Positions 33,323 through 41,494 of a DNA stretch of 64,000 bases are shown piece by piece. Source of the DNA: Clostridiales bacterium (GTDB lineage: Bacteria; Bacillota; Clostridia; Monoglobales; WRBX01). Location of the stretch: assembly GCA_031261985.1 (NCBI GenBank), contig JAISIR010000007.1, positions 112,654 through 176,653 of the forward strand, written 5' to 3'. A program made the position numbers and the translations under genes. The notes under the pieces are model-generated. The model saw only the letters and a list, made by a program, of their open reading frames with translations, made no database searches and had not been told where the DNA came from. Every line of letters begins with the position of its first letter. The stretch's first letter is position 1.

Positions 33323-34411
33323 GTGAAAAAAAGACAGATAGATTTTTACTTTTTAACGTTAGTAATAATTCTTCTTTCGTTTGGGTTAGTAATGGTTTTT
33401 TCCGCCAGTTCGGAATCGTCTAGGGTATTGCAAGGGGATGCGTACTTTTTCATCAAACGTCAAGCAATTTGGGCGGTGGTTGGGCTTGTAGTCATGATTA
33501 TAATGTCTAAAATTCCTTATGATAAATGGAAGAGCCTATCTAAAATAGCTATGGTTGTTGCGTTTGCACTATTAATTTTAGTTTTAGTTATAGGTAAAAA
33601 TACAAACGGTGGTAAACGTTGGATTTCGTTAGGTGCTATGCAGTTTCAGCCTTCCGAAGTTGCTAAAATTGCCATTATAATATTTTTAGCGGCTATTATA
33701 GAGAAGAATCAAAAGATTCTGCCGCAATTTGTTCGCGGATTGCTGCCTTTGTTGTTATTAGTCGGTGCGGTGGCAGGGCTAATTTTGTTTGAACCGCATA
33801 TGTCGGCTGCTATGGTAATTGTAATGGTATCGTGCATTATGCTTATATGTGGCGGTGCAAAAATCAAACACTTTTTGCTGATGGGGTTGGCGGCAATGCC
33901 AGCTTTGGCGGCGATGATAATTATGGCGCCATATAGGTTAAAGCGCGTGACCACGTTTTTAGACCCGTTCAAGGATAAATTAGGCGATGGGTGGCAAATA
34001 ATCCAGTCGTTATACGCAATTGGCAGCGGCGGGTTATTTGGGCTAGGCTTAGGCAGAAGCAGGCAGAAGTTTTTGTATATCCCCGAGCCGCACAACGATT
34101 TTATATTCTCGATTTTATGCGAAGAGTTAGGGCTGTTGGGCGCGTTGGTTGTAATTTTGTTGTTTGCGCTATTGATATATCGCGGGATTAGGATTGCCAT
34201 GCGTGCGCCAGATGTGTTCTCGTGCCTACTTGCGACGGGGATAATGTGTTTGATAGCGGTGCAAGTGATAATAAATATAGCCGTTGTAACATCGTCTATG
34301 CCAGTTACAGGAATGCCGCTACCGTTTTTTAGTTATGGCGGAACCACACTTTTGATAAACCTCGCTTCTATGGGGATAATGCTAAATATATCGCGTTATG
34401 GCGAGAAATAG
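33323..34411 (+). CDS. ftsW: FtsW/SpoVE-type SEDS peptidoglycan glycosyltransferase
   Basis: About ten membrane helices and the SEDS signatures are present: VMVFSASSESS near the N-terminus, GKNTNGGKRWISLG, FQPSEVAKIA, EPHNDFIFSILCEELG and PLPFFSYGGTTLL. It polymerises lipid II with its cognate PBP, most likely the SpoVD homologue encoded upstream. The start is GTG 33323, seven bases after AAGGAG; the ATG six bases earlier sits too close to that site. It has 362 aa. FtsW and SpoVE cannot be separated by sequence alone. Confidence 0.94.
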   Translation: MKKRQIDFYFLTLVIILLSFGLVMVFSASSESSRVLQGDAYFFIKRQAIWAVVGLVVMIIMSKIPYDKWKSLSKIAMVVAFALLILVLVIGKNTNGGKRWISLGAMQFQPSEVAKIAIIIFLAAIIEKNQKILPQFVRGLLPLLLLVGAVAGLILFEPHMSAAMVIVMVSCIMLICGGAKIKHFLLMGLAAMPALAAMIIMAPYRLKRVTTFLDPFKDKLGDGWQIIQSLYAIGSGGLFGLGLGRSRQKFLYIPEPHNDFIFSILCEELGLLGALVVILLFALLIYRGIRIAMRAPDVFSCLLATGIMCLIAVQVIINIAVVTSSMPVTGMPLPFFSYGGTTLLINLASMGIMLNISRYGEK

Positions 34412-34426
34412 TGGAGGGGTTTTGTA

Positions 34427-35596
34427 ATGAGAGTATTATTAGCAGGCGGAGGGACGGCGGGGCATATAAACCCTGCAATTGCCATAGCTAAAGAGATTTT
34501 AATCAAACATAGTGATGCGCAAATTTTGTTTGTAGGGACGTCTATGGGCATGGAGAAGAAACTTGTGCCTGCGGCGGGGTTTGCCATTAAGTACATAGAT
34601 GTTCAAGGGTTTAGGCGGAAGCTGACGTGGCAGAATGTGACGACGGTAACGAAATTGGTGCGCAGTTTAAAGGAATCGCGAGAAATTATCGAGGAATTTA
34701 AGCCGGATATTGCTATTGGGACGGGCGGATATGTATCGGGTCCTGTAATTTACATGGCGCATAAAATGGGTGTTAAAACGCTGATTCATGAGCAGAATGC
34801 GTTTGCTGGGCTGACGAGTAAATTGCTGAGTCGCGTGGTGGATTGTGTAGCGATTAGTTTTGAGGAATCGCGCAAATATTTTAGGCATGGGCGGAAAGTA
34901 GTGCTGACGGGGAATCCTTTAAGGGGCGAGATATTAGGCGCGAACAAGGGGCGAGCGAGAGAGAAGTTAGGCTTAGATGATTCGCCGATGTTGCTTGCGT
35001 TTGGTGGGAGCTTGGGGGCGAAGCCTTTGAACGACGCGTTGACGGAATTAATTATGTCAACTTGCAGTGTCGCGGGGGCTGGTGATGGAGCTGGAGTTGG
35101 CACGGACGAGGGAACCCGCGCTGGTGATGACAGCGCGGGGTATCAAGTGATATTTGCGACGGGCGAGAGGTTTTATGAAGAGATTTGCAAGCGATTGAGT
35201 GAGAGTGGAGCAAAGTTCTCGTGCGATATTGGCTGGGGCAGGGTTAGGGTAGTGCCTTACATAAACGATATGGCGAGTGCTATGGCGGCGGCGGATGTTG
35301 TTGTGGCGCGTGGTGGGGCGATTACGTTGGGCGAGATAACCGCTTTAGGCAAGGCGAGTGTGATTGTGCCATCACCTTATGTGACGAATAATCATCAGGA
35401 GTATAACGCGCGTGCGTTAGAGGCTAAGGGTGCGTGCGTGGTGGTGATAGAAGATGAGCTGGCGCGCCTTGGTAATGAGGTGCGTGGGCTGCTAGATGAT
35501 GAGCTGCGGCGTGAGGAGATTGCGAGGTCGGCTCGGGATTTAGGGATACTTGATGCGAATGAGAGGATAATGCGTCTGGTTGATGAGTTGACATAA
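34427..35596 (+). CDS. murG: UDP-N-acetylglucosamine--MurNAc-(pentapeptide) pyrophosphoryl-undecaprenol GlcNAc transferase
   Basis: This GT-B glycosyltransferase makes lipid II from lipid I at the inner membrane face. Motifs are LLAGGGTAGHINPAIA, GTGGYVSGPV, LIHEQNAFAGLTS and LAFGGSLGAKPLN. The C-terminal domain carries VARGGAITLGEITALG and PSPYVTNNHQEYNA. At 389 aa it is longer than usual because of a Gly/Ala/Asp-rich insert (AGAGDGAGVGTDEG and following residues, roughly positions 207-235) in the C-terminal domain. It is the last gene of the cluster and is followed by a terminator, so ftsQ, ftsA and ftsZ are elsewhere. Confidence 0.95.
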   Translation: MRVLLAGGGTAGHINPAIAIAKEILIKHSDAQILFVGTSMGMEKKLVPAAGFAIKYIDVQGFRRKLTWQNVTTVTKLVRSLKESREIIEEFKPDIAIGTGGYVSGPVIYMAHKMGVKTLIHEQNAFAGLTSKLLSRVVDCVAISFEESRKYFRHGRKVVLTGNPLRGEILGANKGRAREKLGLDDSPMLLAFGGSLGAKPLNDALTELIMSTCSVAGAGDGAGVGTDEGTRAGDDSAGYQVIFATGERFYEEICKRLSESGAKFSCDIGWGRVRVVPYINDMASAMAAADVVVARGGAITLGEITALGKASVIVPSPYVTNNHQEYNARALEAKGACVVVIEDELARLGNEVRGLLDDELRREEIARSARDLGILDANERIMRLVDELT

Positions 35597-35611
35597 GTTC
35601 ATATTAGTAAG

Positions 35612-35640
35612 AAGCACCTTAGTAAAGAGGTGTTTTTTAT
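35612..35640 (+). terminator. Terminator after murG
   Basis: The GCACCTT-agta-AAGAGGTG hairpin followed by TTTTTTATTT ends the division and cell-wall cluster. Confidence 0.75.
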
Positions 35641-35688
35641 TTATTCTTAAGACTTTACACAAATTTAACATAATAACCTTATTTTGCA

Positions 35689-35717
35689 TTGACTTTAGCT
35701 GAAAATTGTGGTATAAT
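35689..35717 (+). promoter_or_regulatory. Promoter of the second orphan-family locus
   Basis: TTGACT, 17 bp, TATAAT, about 42 nt before the ATG of the 191-aa gene. Confidence 0.8.
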
Positions 35718-35759
35718 TTACAGAGTAGTGAAAAATAATTTTTTGGGGAGTAAAAAATT

Positions 35760-36335
35760 ATGTTAAATTATGGTGGTTATGCCTGCGAGATGAGCGCCAA
35801 AGTTTTGATTATGAGCAATGGCGATGAATCGGAGCAATGTGAATTATATTCTAATGATTTAGTTGATGAATTAGTTGATAATGGGTTTAGTAAAAGAAAT
35901 ATAAATGTTGTTTATGACTATGACTATAATTATGATTACGATTTAAGTCATCCCAATGTTGTTCGTGAGAAGGCAAGAGGTTTTAGTAATTATGATATAG
36001 TTATTTTTGACGGTATAGAAGGGGAGCCATATAAATTTGAGTGGGAAGCTGTTGCAAGTGACCAAATTGCAGAGAGTCCTATTTTTGTTGATGCCGATGA
36101 AGGAACTATAATGAAAATAGGCGACCATGATATGTTTTCGTCAGGGCATGAGGTTTCTGGTGATGGGCTTTATGTGCCAGGTCAGGAGTATAAATTGCTA
36201 AAAACTAAGCTTTTTGAACGTCAAAATGCGATAAATAGTGCAGGTGGCAGGGATAAACTTAGGGAAGTTATGGCAGGTATGCAAGCGGGCGAGGCTGCTA
36301 AGGGCGGAGCGATACCTGTAATGAAAAAAGGATAA
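35760..36335 (+). CDS. Orphan paralogue family protein, short form (191 aa)
   Basis: It corresponds to the C-terminal half of the next gene. The shared segments are AKVLIMSN, LVDELVDNGFSKRNINVV, YDIVIFD, SPIFVDADEGTI and a C-terminal tail LREVMAGMQAGEAAKGG. The alternation of strands and helices suggests an alpha/beta fold. A Tyr/Asp repeat (YDYDYNYDYD) interrupts it. GGGGAG precedes the ATG. Its upstream sequence (TTTTGGGGAGTAAAAAATT) is nearly identical to that of the next gene, pointing to tandem duplication. Confidence 0.75.
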   Translation: MLNYGGYACEMSAKVLIMSNGDESEQCELYSNDLVDELVDNGFSKRNINVVYDYDYNYDYDLSHPNVVREKARGFSNYDIVIFDGIEGEPYKFEWEAVASDQIAESPIFVDADEGTIMKIGDHDMFSSGHEVSGDGLYVPGQEYKLLKTKLFERQNAINSAGGRDKLREVMAGMQAGEAAKGGAIPVMKKG

Positions 36336-36408
36336 GATAAAGCAATAGATAGGAAATAAGGTTAAGAGTATATATAGTAAAAAAATAATTTTGGGGGAGT
36401 AAAAAATT

Positions 36409-37554
36409 ATGTCAGTATTAACAGATGCAGAAATGAAATTAGTTATTGAAGCAGCGGAATTAAAAAAAATTCATTTTAATGGTAACGATGAAGCGTTTGA
36501 GAAATATTACAATGAGCGGATTAAGGAATCGTTGAAGACCTTAAATGAGTCTTTTGCAAAGAAGTCACAAGCGTTAAGCGATTATTTTGATTATGTCAAG
36601 CAGGCTTTTGAAGAATCTGGCGTTCTAGATGATTTAAAAATTAGTTTTAATTTTTATAGACATGGTTATAAAGAAATACGGAATTCTGATGAATCTATTA
36701 TGTTTTACCTTAGTCGTAATTACGATAATACACATATTCTGACTGAACTTATCGATGATGATTCTAACGGAAATAAGAAGGTAACACATCCTACACTATT
36801 TCTTTATAAATACTCAAACAAGACTTCTATGGATAGAGGTTTTACCGATGATAATTTAGAGATATACAAGTTTTTGAATGATTTTCATAAGAATATTTTT
36901 AAGATGCTTCCAGAGGGCGAGTATAAAACTCCATTTGATTTTGGGTTCGACCCGAATGTTGTGCCGATAGAAGATAAATTTATAGATGACGCGAAAGTGT
37001 TGATTTTAACTGATAATTATGATGAAGGTTGGTTTAACGACGAGTATGCTGATTACATAATTAAAGATTTAGTAAAAAATGGATTTAATAAGGATAATAT
37101 AAATGTTATAACCTTGGCGGCTGACGATTGGGCAACTGTTGTTGAACAAAGTAAAAGTTTAGGGCTAAATGATGTTGTAATTTTTGATAATACGTATAGA
37201 AAAGATTATGAAGCTAAGTTAGAAATGGCGGGAATTACAGGAAGCCCATACAGTATTAAAGAACCGATTTTTGTTGACACGGATGGCGGATTTATTACAG
37301 AAATTGATGGGTATAGCGTGGTTCCTTTTGATGGGTTTTATAAAGATGGGCAGGGATATGATTTACTAAAAGGCAGAGCAACCCAAGTTATGCAGGAGCG
37401 TGAAAAGGCTAAAGAGGCAGAAGTGTTAGAAGCAAAGAGATATTTTAAAAACCAGGCAGATAAAGTCAGGGGCGTTATAGCGGGCATGTCAGCGGGCGAA
37501 GCGGCGAAAGCTGGCGGAGATGTGGCGGCTGTTAAAAACCCTCAGACCCCTTAA
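36409..37554 (+). CDS. Orphan paralogue family protein, long form (381 aa)
   Basis: This is the longest clear member of the family at this locus. The N-terminal 180 residues are partly helical and rich in Lys/Asn. The second half carries DFGFDPNVVPIEDKFIDDAK, IIKDLVKNGFNKDNINV, DVVIFDN, EPIFVDTDGGFI and the tail VRGVIAGMSAGEAAKAGG, shared with the 191-aa neighbour. The tail may be a recognition or sorting signal, which is only inference. GGGGGAG precedes ATG. The 3' end overlaps the convergent GIY-YIG gene by 23 bp. No clear promoter of its own is visible, so it is probably co-transcribed with the 191-aa gene. Confidence 0.75.
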   Translation: MSVLTDAEMKLVIEAAELKKIHFNGNDEAFEKYYNERIKESLKTLNESFAKKSQALSDYFDYVKQAFEESGVLDDLKISFNFYRHGYKEIRNSDESIMFYLSRNYDNTHILTELIDDDSNGNKKVTHPTLFLYKYSNKTSMDRGFTDDNLEIYKFLNDFHKNIFKMLPEGEYKTPFDFGFDPNVVPIEDKFIDDAKVLILTDNYDEGWFNDEYADYIIKDLVKNGFNKDNINVITLAADDWATVVEQSKSLGLNDVVIFDNTYRKDYEAKLEMAGITGSPYSIKEPIFVDTDGGFITEIDGYSVVPFDGFYKDGQGYDLLKGRATQVMQEREKAKEAEVLEAKRYFKNQADKVRGVIAGMSAGEAAKAGGDVAAVKNPQTP

Positions 37555-37840
37555 TAAGTTTAAGTTTATCTTCGCGGGTCAGTTTATTCTTTATATAAAA
37601 CTCGCGGGAGAGGGCGGCGTTTTTTGTAGTAAATTCCTCTTTGTACACAAGCTTGACAGGTAGGCGGCTGCGAGTATATTTTGCGCCCAAACCTTTATTA
37701 TGATTCTCGATGCGCTTGGGTAAATCGGTCGTCCAGCCAGTGTATAGCGTATTATCGGCGCATTTTACAATATAAACATAATGCAGAGCGTTGTTGGTTG
37801 GCTCTGCATTTTTTTGTAATTTTTTAGGTGTATTTTTCAT
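37532..37840 (-). CDS. GIY-YIG nuclease superfamily protein (YhbQ/YazA-like)
   Basis: This 102-aa protein consists of a single GIY-YIG domain: HYVYIVKCADNTLYTGWTTDL carries the GIY and YIG equivalents (YVYIV, LYTGW), then KRIENHNKG and ALSREFYIKNKLTREDKLKLI with the conserved Glu. Such stand-alone proteins are widespread in Firmicutes and their role is unclear (probably DNA repair). The ATG directly abuts the rplI stop codon, so it is transcribed and probably translated together with rplI. Confidence 0.92.
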   Translation of the reverse strand: MKNTPKKLQKNAEPTNNALHYVYIVKCADNTLYTGWTTDLPKRIENHNKGLGAKYTRSRLPVKLVYKEEFTTKNAALSREFYIKNKLTREDKLKLIKGSEGF

Positions 37841-38290
37841 CTACTCGGTTGGGATAATATCGACCTTAAGCTCGACACTAACCTTTGGATGCAGCTTGAT
37901 TGTTATGGTATGTGTGCCGCTAGTTTTAAGCTCGTGATTAGTGGCTATTTGGTGCTTATCGATTTGAAGCCCGTGCTGAGTGGTAAGCGCGCTTGCGATA
38001 TCTTTAGAAGTAATGCTGCCAAAAAGCTTGCCAGACGCTCCGCATTTTACGTTAAAAGTAATATTGATATCTTTGAGTTTATCGGCTAAAGCTTGAGCGT
38101 TTTCTAACTCGACCTGTTTTTTATGCTCGGCGCTTTCTTTTTTAGCTTTAAGCAGGTTTAGGTTGGTGGCGGTAGCCTCGACGGCTAGTTTTTTAGGCAA
38201 TAGGCTATTTTTTGCGTAACCGTCGGATACATTTACGATATCGCCTGCTTTGCCGCTGCCTTTTACATCGGCTTGTAATATGACCTTCAT
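37841..38290 (-). CDS. rplI: 50S ribosomal protein L9
   Basis: The 149-aa protein has the typical L9 start (MKVILQADVKGSGKAGDIV, then VSDGYAKNSLLPKKLAVEAT), a central helix (KAKKESAEHKKQVELENAQA) and a C-terminal domain with GKLFGSITSKDIA. It binds 23S rRNA near the L1 stalk. AAGGAG precedes ATG. The gdpP-rplI order is common in Firmicutes; dnaB/dnaC, which often follows, is absent here. Confidence 0.97.
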   Translation of the reverse strand: MKVILQADVKGSGKAGDIVNVSDGYAKNSLLPKKLAVEATATNLNLLKAKKESAEHKKQVELENAQALADKLKDINITFNVKCGASGKLFGSITSKDIASALTTQHGLQIDKHQIATNHELKTSGTHTITIKLHPKVSVELKVDIIPTE

Positions 38291-38311
38291 TATAAATCAC
38301 TCCTTAATTTT

Positions 38312-40486
38312 TTAAGCATCTAAGTATTCATCAATCGCTTGTTTTAACATGGGTAGAGTCGATTCGATATTACCATCGACATCTGCGCCTGCCATGGTTG
38401 TATGTCCGCCGCCGCCTAGGCTTTCTAGGATTATCTGCACATTAACATTATTAAGTGCGCGGGCGGAAATTGCAACTTTATCATCGTGTTGATACAGAAT
38501 AAAAGATGCTTCGACGCCCTTAATAGAAAGCAATTCGTCGGCGGTTTGGCTAATGATAACTTTATACTCGCCCTCGTTATATGGCGTGTGCGAGATAGAA
38601 TGAGGGGCGTCGAGGGTGGAAATATTTGTAGTATTTGCCGTTGATTCGTCGGGTTGCGAGGTATCGGCGGTGATATCGGTCGGCGGAGGAGTGGCGGTTG
38701 GTGGGGCGGCTGCTAAAATGAAAGTTTGCGGGTTAATGGTGGAAATTGCAATGATATCACGATAAATGTCGCTGGCAGAGATTATGTTAGCGCGGATTTT
38801 ATAATCTTCTATATTTGTTTGAAATAGCTTTTTAATGGCAATGGTATCGACACCTAAAACACGTAAATACGAGGCGGCTTCAAAGGTGCGGACACCTGTT
38901 TTAAAGGTAAAGTTTTTAGTATCCATAACGATGCCAGCGTATAGGCTAAAGACTTCCTCGCGCGTTAACTTAACATTGCCGCCCATGTATTCGATAATCT
39001 CGACTACTAGCTCGCAGGTAGATGAAGCGTAAGGTTCGTGGTAGGCAAGCGAGGCGTTGTCTAAGAAATCGGCGTCGCGACGGTGATGGTCGATAATGAC
39101 GACGTCGGGGATTTTATTAAGCAGCTCGGTGCATTCCATGTACGAAGGCTTATGGCAATCGACAACGATTAGAAGGCTGTTGGTATGGTCGAGAGTTAGG
39201 GCGAAGTTAGGCGAAACAAAGATATTATCGTAATTATCGCTATCTATTAGGTTGGCGACGAGGTCGGGGCAGGTGCAAGTTTTAGTATCGAGAACTATAT
39301 TGGTTTGTATGCCGCGGCTTCGCATGATGGCGGCTAGACCTGCGGCGGCACCTATGCTATCACAATCGGCACCTTTATGACCCATTATAAACACGCTTTC
39401 GACATTTGTAAGTAGTTTTTGGAGCGCATCGGCAATAAGGCGTGGCTTAACTTTAGTGCGTTTTTCGTACTCCATGCTTCTGCCACCAAAAAATTGGAAC
39501 TCGTCGCCTTGTTTAATTACAACTTGGTCGCCACCGCGACCCATAGCCATGTCGAGCGCGTCAAGCGAGAGTGTATCGTTTTTGTAGATATCGCCGCCGT
39601 TGCTGCCTATGCCAATGCTTAAAGTAATAGGGAAGCGCGAGGTTTTGTTAAGGTTCTGGAACTCGTCCATAAACTTAAATTTATCGGTAATTTGCTGTTG
39701 TAAAAATTTATTATGAAATAGAATTATATATTTATCCGCCTCGGTTTTATACGAAACGCCAGAGACTTCGTCTATCCATTTGGTAATTATATCGTCGGCA
39801 TCGCTTAGCAATGATGAATTTTCTTTTTTATCGTTGCCAGATGTTAAAAAATCGTCGTAATTATCGATGGTAATGCGCGCGATAACAGCTTGGGAATCGT
39901 CTAATTGCTGCTGAAGATTTTTATCAAGTGTGCGGTTTATAAGGTATAGAACAACCGAGTGGTTAGGGGATTTCTCACCAAAAACCTTGCCGATAACCTC
40001 GAAAGATTTATCTTCTAGATTTATATTAAAAGTAAAATTGGCGCGTTTGCGAATGACGTTTTGTATGTTAATTTCGGTAAAACGGGCTTTGATAATATCC
40101 TCGAAATCTTGAGTATTGGTTATTTCGTCCGAAAAAAGTGCGTTATACCAAATGACATCGCTATTTGTATTTATAACAGCTAAAGGAAGTGGGAAGTGTA
40201 GCAGCTCGTCTTTTGTATTAGCGTTATCGATATGAAAAGCTAGGTTTTGGATATATTGCGAAGTTTCGATAGCGTTGGTGCGGGCGAACCATAAGTGATA
40301 AGAAAATAGCATGGTGATGATGATTAGTTCCACCGCGGCAAGCCAAATTAAGCCAGAGGCAAATAAAACTGCAATGGCGAATAAAAACGAGATGAGGTAA
40401 ATCCACGCGCTTTTAGTGGGGAGTGAGTTTAAGTCGTCGATATTTACAATGTTAGATTTAAATTTTTTAGTGTCTAAATTTTTCAT
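38312..40486 (-). CDS. gdpP: Cyclic-di-AMP phosphodiesterase GdpP (YybT family)
   Basis: This membrane protein hydrolyses the second messenger c-di-AMP. Two N-terminal helices (about residues 27-65) are followed by a PAS-like domain, a degenerate GGDEF domain (about 200-320) and a DHH/DHHA1 phosphodiesterase part with MGHKGADCDSIGAA, DHHRRDADF and GGGGHTTMAGAD. At 724 aa it is longer than the usual 650-660, owing to a Thr/Pro/Asp-rich insert (TATPPPTDITADTS and following, about 45 residues) between the DHH and DHHA1 parts. The -10 box lies six bases before the ATG, so the mRNA appears leaderless. Confidence 0.95.
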   Translation of the reverse strand: MKNLDTKKFKSNIVNIDDLNSLPTKSAWIYLISFLFAIAVLFASGLIWLAAVELIIITMLFSYHLWFARTNAIETSQYIQNLAFHIDNANTKDELLHFPLPLAVINTNSDVIWYNALFSDEITNTQDFEDIIKARFTEINIQNVIRKRANFTFNINLEDKSFEVIGKVFGEKSPNHSVVLYLINRTLDKNLQQQLDDSQAVIARITIDNYDDFLTSGNDKKENSSLLSDADDIITKWIDEVSGVSYKTEADKYIILFHNKFLQQQITDKFKFMDEFQNLNKTSRFPITLSIGIGSNGGDIYKNDTLSLDALDMAMGRGGDQVVIKQGDEFQFFGGRSMEYEKRTKVKPRLIADALQKLLTNVESVFIMGHKGADCDSIGAAAGLAAIMRSRGIQTNIVLDTKTCTCPDLVANLIDSDNYDNIFVSPNFALTLDHTNSLLIVVDCHKPSYMECTELLNKIPDVVIIDHHRRDADFLDNASLAYHEPYASSTCELVVEIIEYMGGNVKLTREEVFSLYAGIVMDTKNFTFKTGVRTFEAASYLRVLGVDTIAIKKLFQTNIEDYKIRANIISASDIYRDIIAISTINPQTFILAAAPPTATPPPTDITADTSQPDESTANTTNISTLDAPHSISHTPYNEGEYKVIISQTADELLSIKGVEASFILYQHDDKVAISARALNNVNVQIILESLGGGGHTTMAGADVDGNIESTLPMLKQAIDEYLDA

Positions 40487-40492
40487 GTTAAT

Positions 40493-40521
40493 ATTATATA
40501 ATAAAAGGATAAAGATGTCAA
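40493..40521 (-). promoter_or_regulatory. Promoter of gdpP-rplI (leaderless)
   Basis: TTGACA, 17 bp, TATAAT on the minus strand, followed by ATTAAC and ATG. The predicted start of transcription is the start codon itself. Confidence 0.88.
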
Positions 40522-40565
40522 TAGTAATAGTGGAAGCCGAGGCAAAAAAATTATTTTTAAAATGG

Positions 40566-40594
40566 TTGACAAGATTGTCGAATAAGGGTATAAT
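40566..40594 (+). promoter_or_regulatory. Promoter of the methyltransferase gene (leaderless)
   Basis: TTGACA, 17 bp, TATAAT, followed by AGCTTT and ATG. It is divergent from the gdpP promoter, with 44 bp between the two -35 boxes. Confidence 0.88.
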
Positions 40595-40600
40595 AGCTTT

Positions 40601-41464
40601 ATGTGGATATCTGATAATTGGAAAACTTATGAGTTAATAGATGCGCGTGATGGCAAGCGGTTGGAGAGGTTTGGAGATTATACCTTTGTGCGACCAGACC
40701 CGACCGCGTTTTGGAGTGTGCCTAAAGCCTGTGAGTGGAAGACGATTGATGCTGTGTATAATAGGGCATCAAGCGGTGGCGGTGCGTGGGATTTTAAGAC
40801 TAAGCTGCCTGCCCAGTGGGTGATTGACTACCAAAATAAGTGGGCGGAGTATAAATTTAATATTCGACCCATGGGGTTTAAACATATGGGGATATTCCCC
40901 GAGCAGGCGTGTAATTGGGATTATTTAGCCGAGCATGTTGAGCCTGGTGATAAGTTATTGAACCTATTTGCGTACACAGGCGGGGCGAGTGTGGCGGCGT
41001 TAGCAGCTGGGGCTAGTGTAGTGCATGTTGATAGTAGCAAGGGCATAGTGGGCCTTGCTAAAGCTAATGTCGCGTTGAATAAAATGGAAGAGCGGCCTAT
41101 TAGGTATATTGTAGATGATGCGGTTAAGTTTGTAAAACGTGAGATAAGGCGCGGCAATAGGTATGAGTGTATTGTGTTGGACCCTCCTAGTTATGGGCGT
41201 GGACCGAATGGCGAGATATGGAAGTTAGAGAACGAAGTTTGTGAATTATTGACCATGTGCAAGCAATTACTTAGTGATAAGGTGAAGTTTGTTATATTAA
41301 ACTCGTATACGACGGGGGTAAGTAGCGGAGCGTTAGGCGCCTTAGCGAAGATAATATTTGACGGGTTTAAAGTTTCTGCCGATGAGTTGGCGCTGCCGAT
41401 ATCGTCGCGTGCGGGGCTGGCGTTGCCTTGCGGATGTAGCGTAAGGATAGAAAAAGGCGAATGA
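40601..41464 (+). CDS. Class I SAM-dependent methyltransferase (RlmI/RlmK-like)
   Basis: The 287-aa protein has a Rossmann methyltransferase core with LLNLFAYTGGASVAALAAGA (motif I), VVHVDSSKGIVGLAKANVAL and the catalytic-loop motif IVLDPPSYGRGPNGE. These match the RlmI/RlmK group that methylates 23S rRNA bases. The N-terminal PUA domain of RlmI is absent. The C-terminus retains SRAGLALPCG. The translation start lies exactly at the predicted transcription start. The precise substrate is not known. Confidence 0.85.
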   Translation: MWISDNWKTYELIDARDGKRLERFGDYTFVRPDPTAFWSVPKACEWKTIDAVYNRASSGGGAWDFKTKLPAQWVIDYQNKWAEYKFNIRPMGFKHMGIFPEQACNWDYLAEHVEPGDKLLNLFAYTGGASVAALAAGASVVHVDSSKGIVGLAKANVALNKMEERPIRYIVDDAVKFVKREIRRGNRYECIVLDPPSYGRGPNGEIWKLENEVCELLTMCKQLLSDKVKFVILNSYTTGVSSGALGALAKIIFDGFKVSADELALPISSRAGLALPCGCSVRIEKGE

Positions 41465-41494
41465 TGATATTATTTTGATGGGATTATTAAAACG

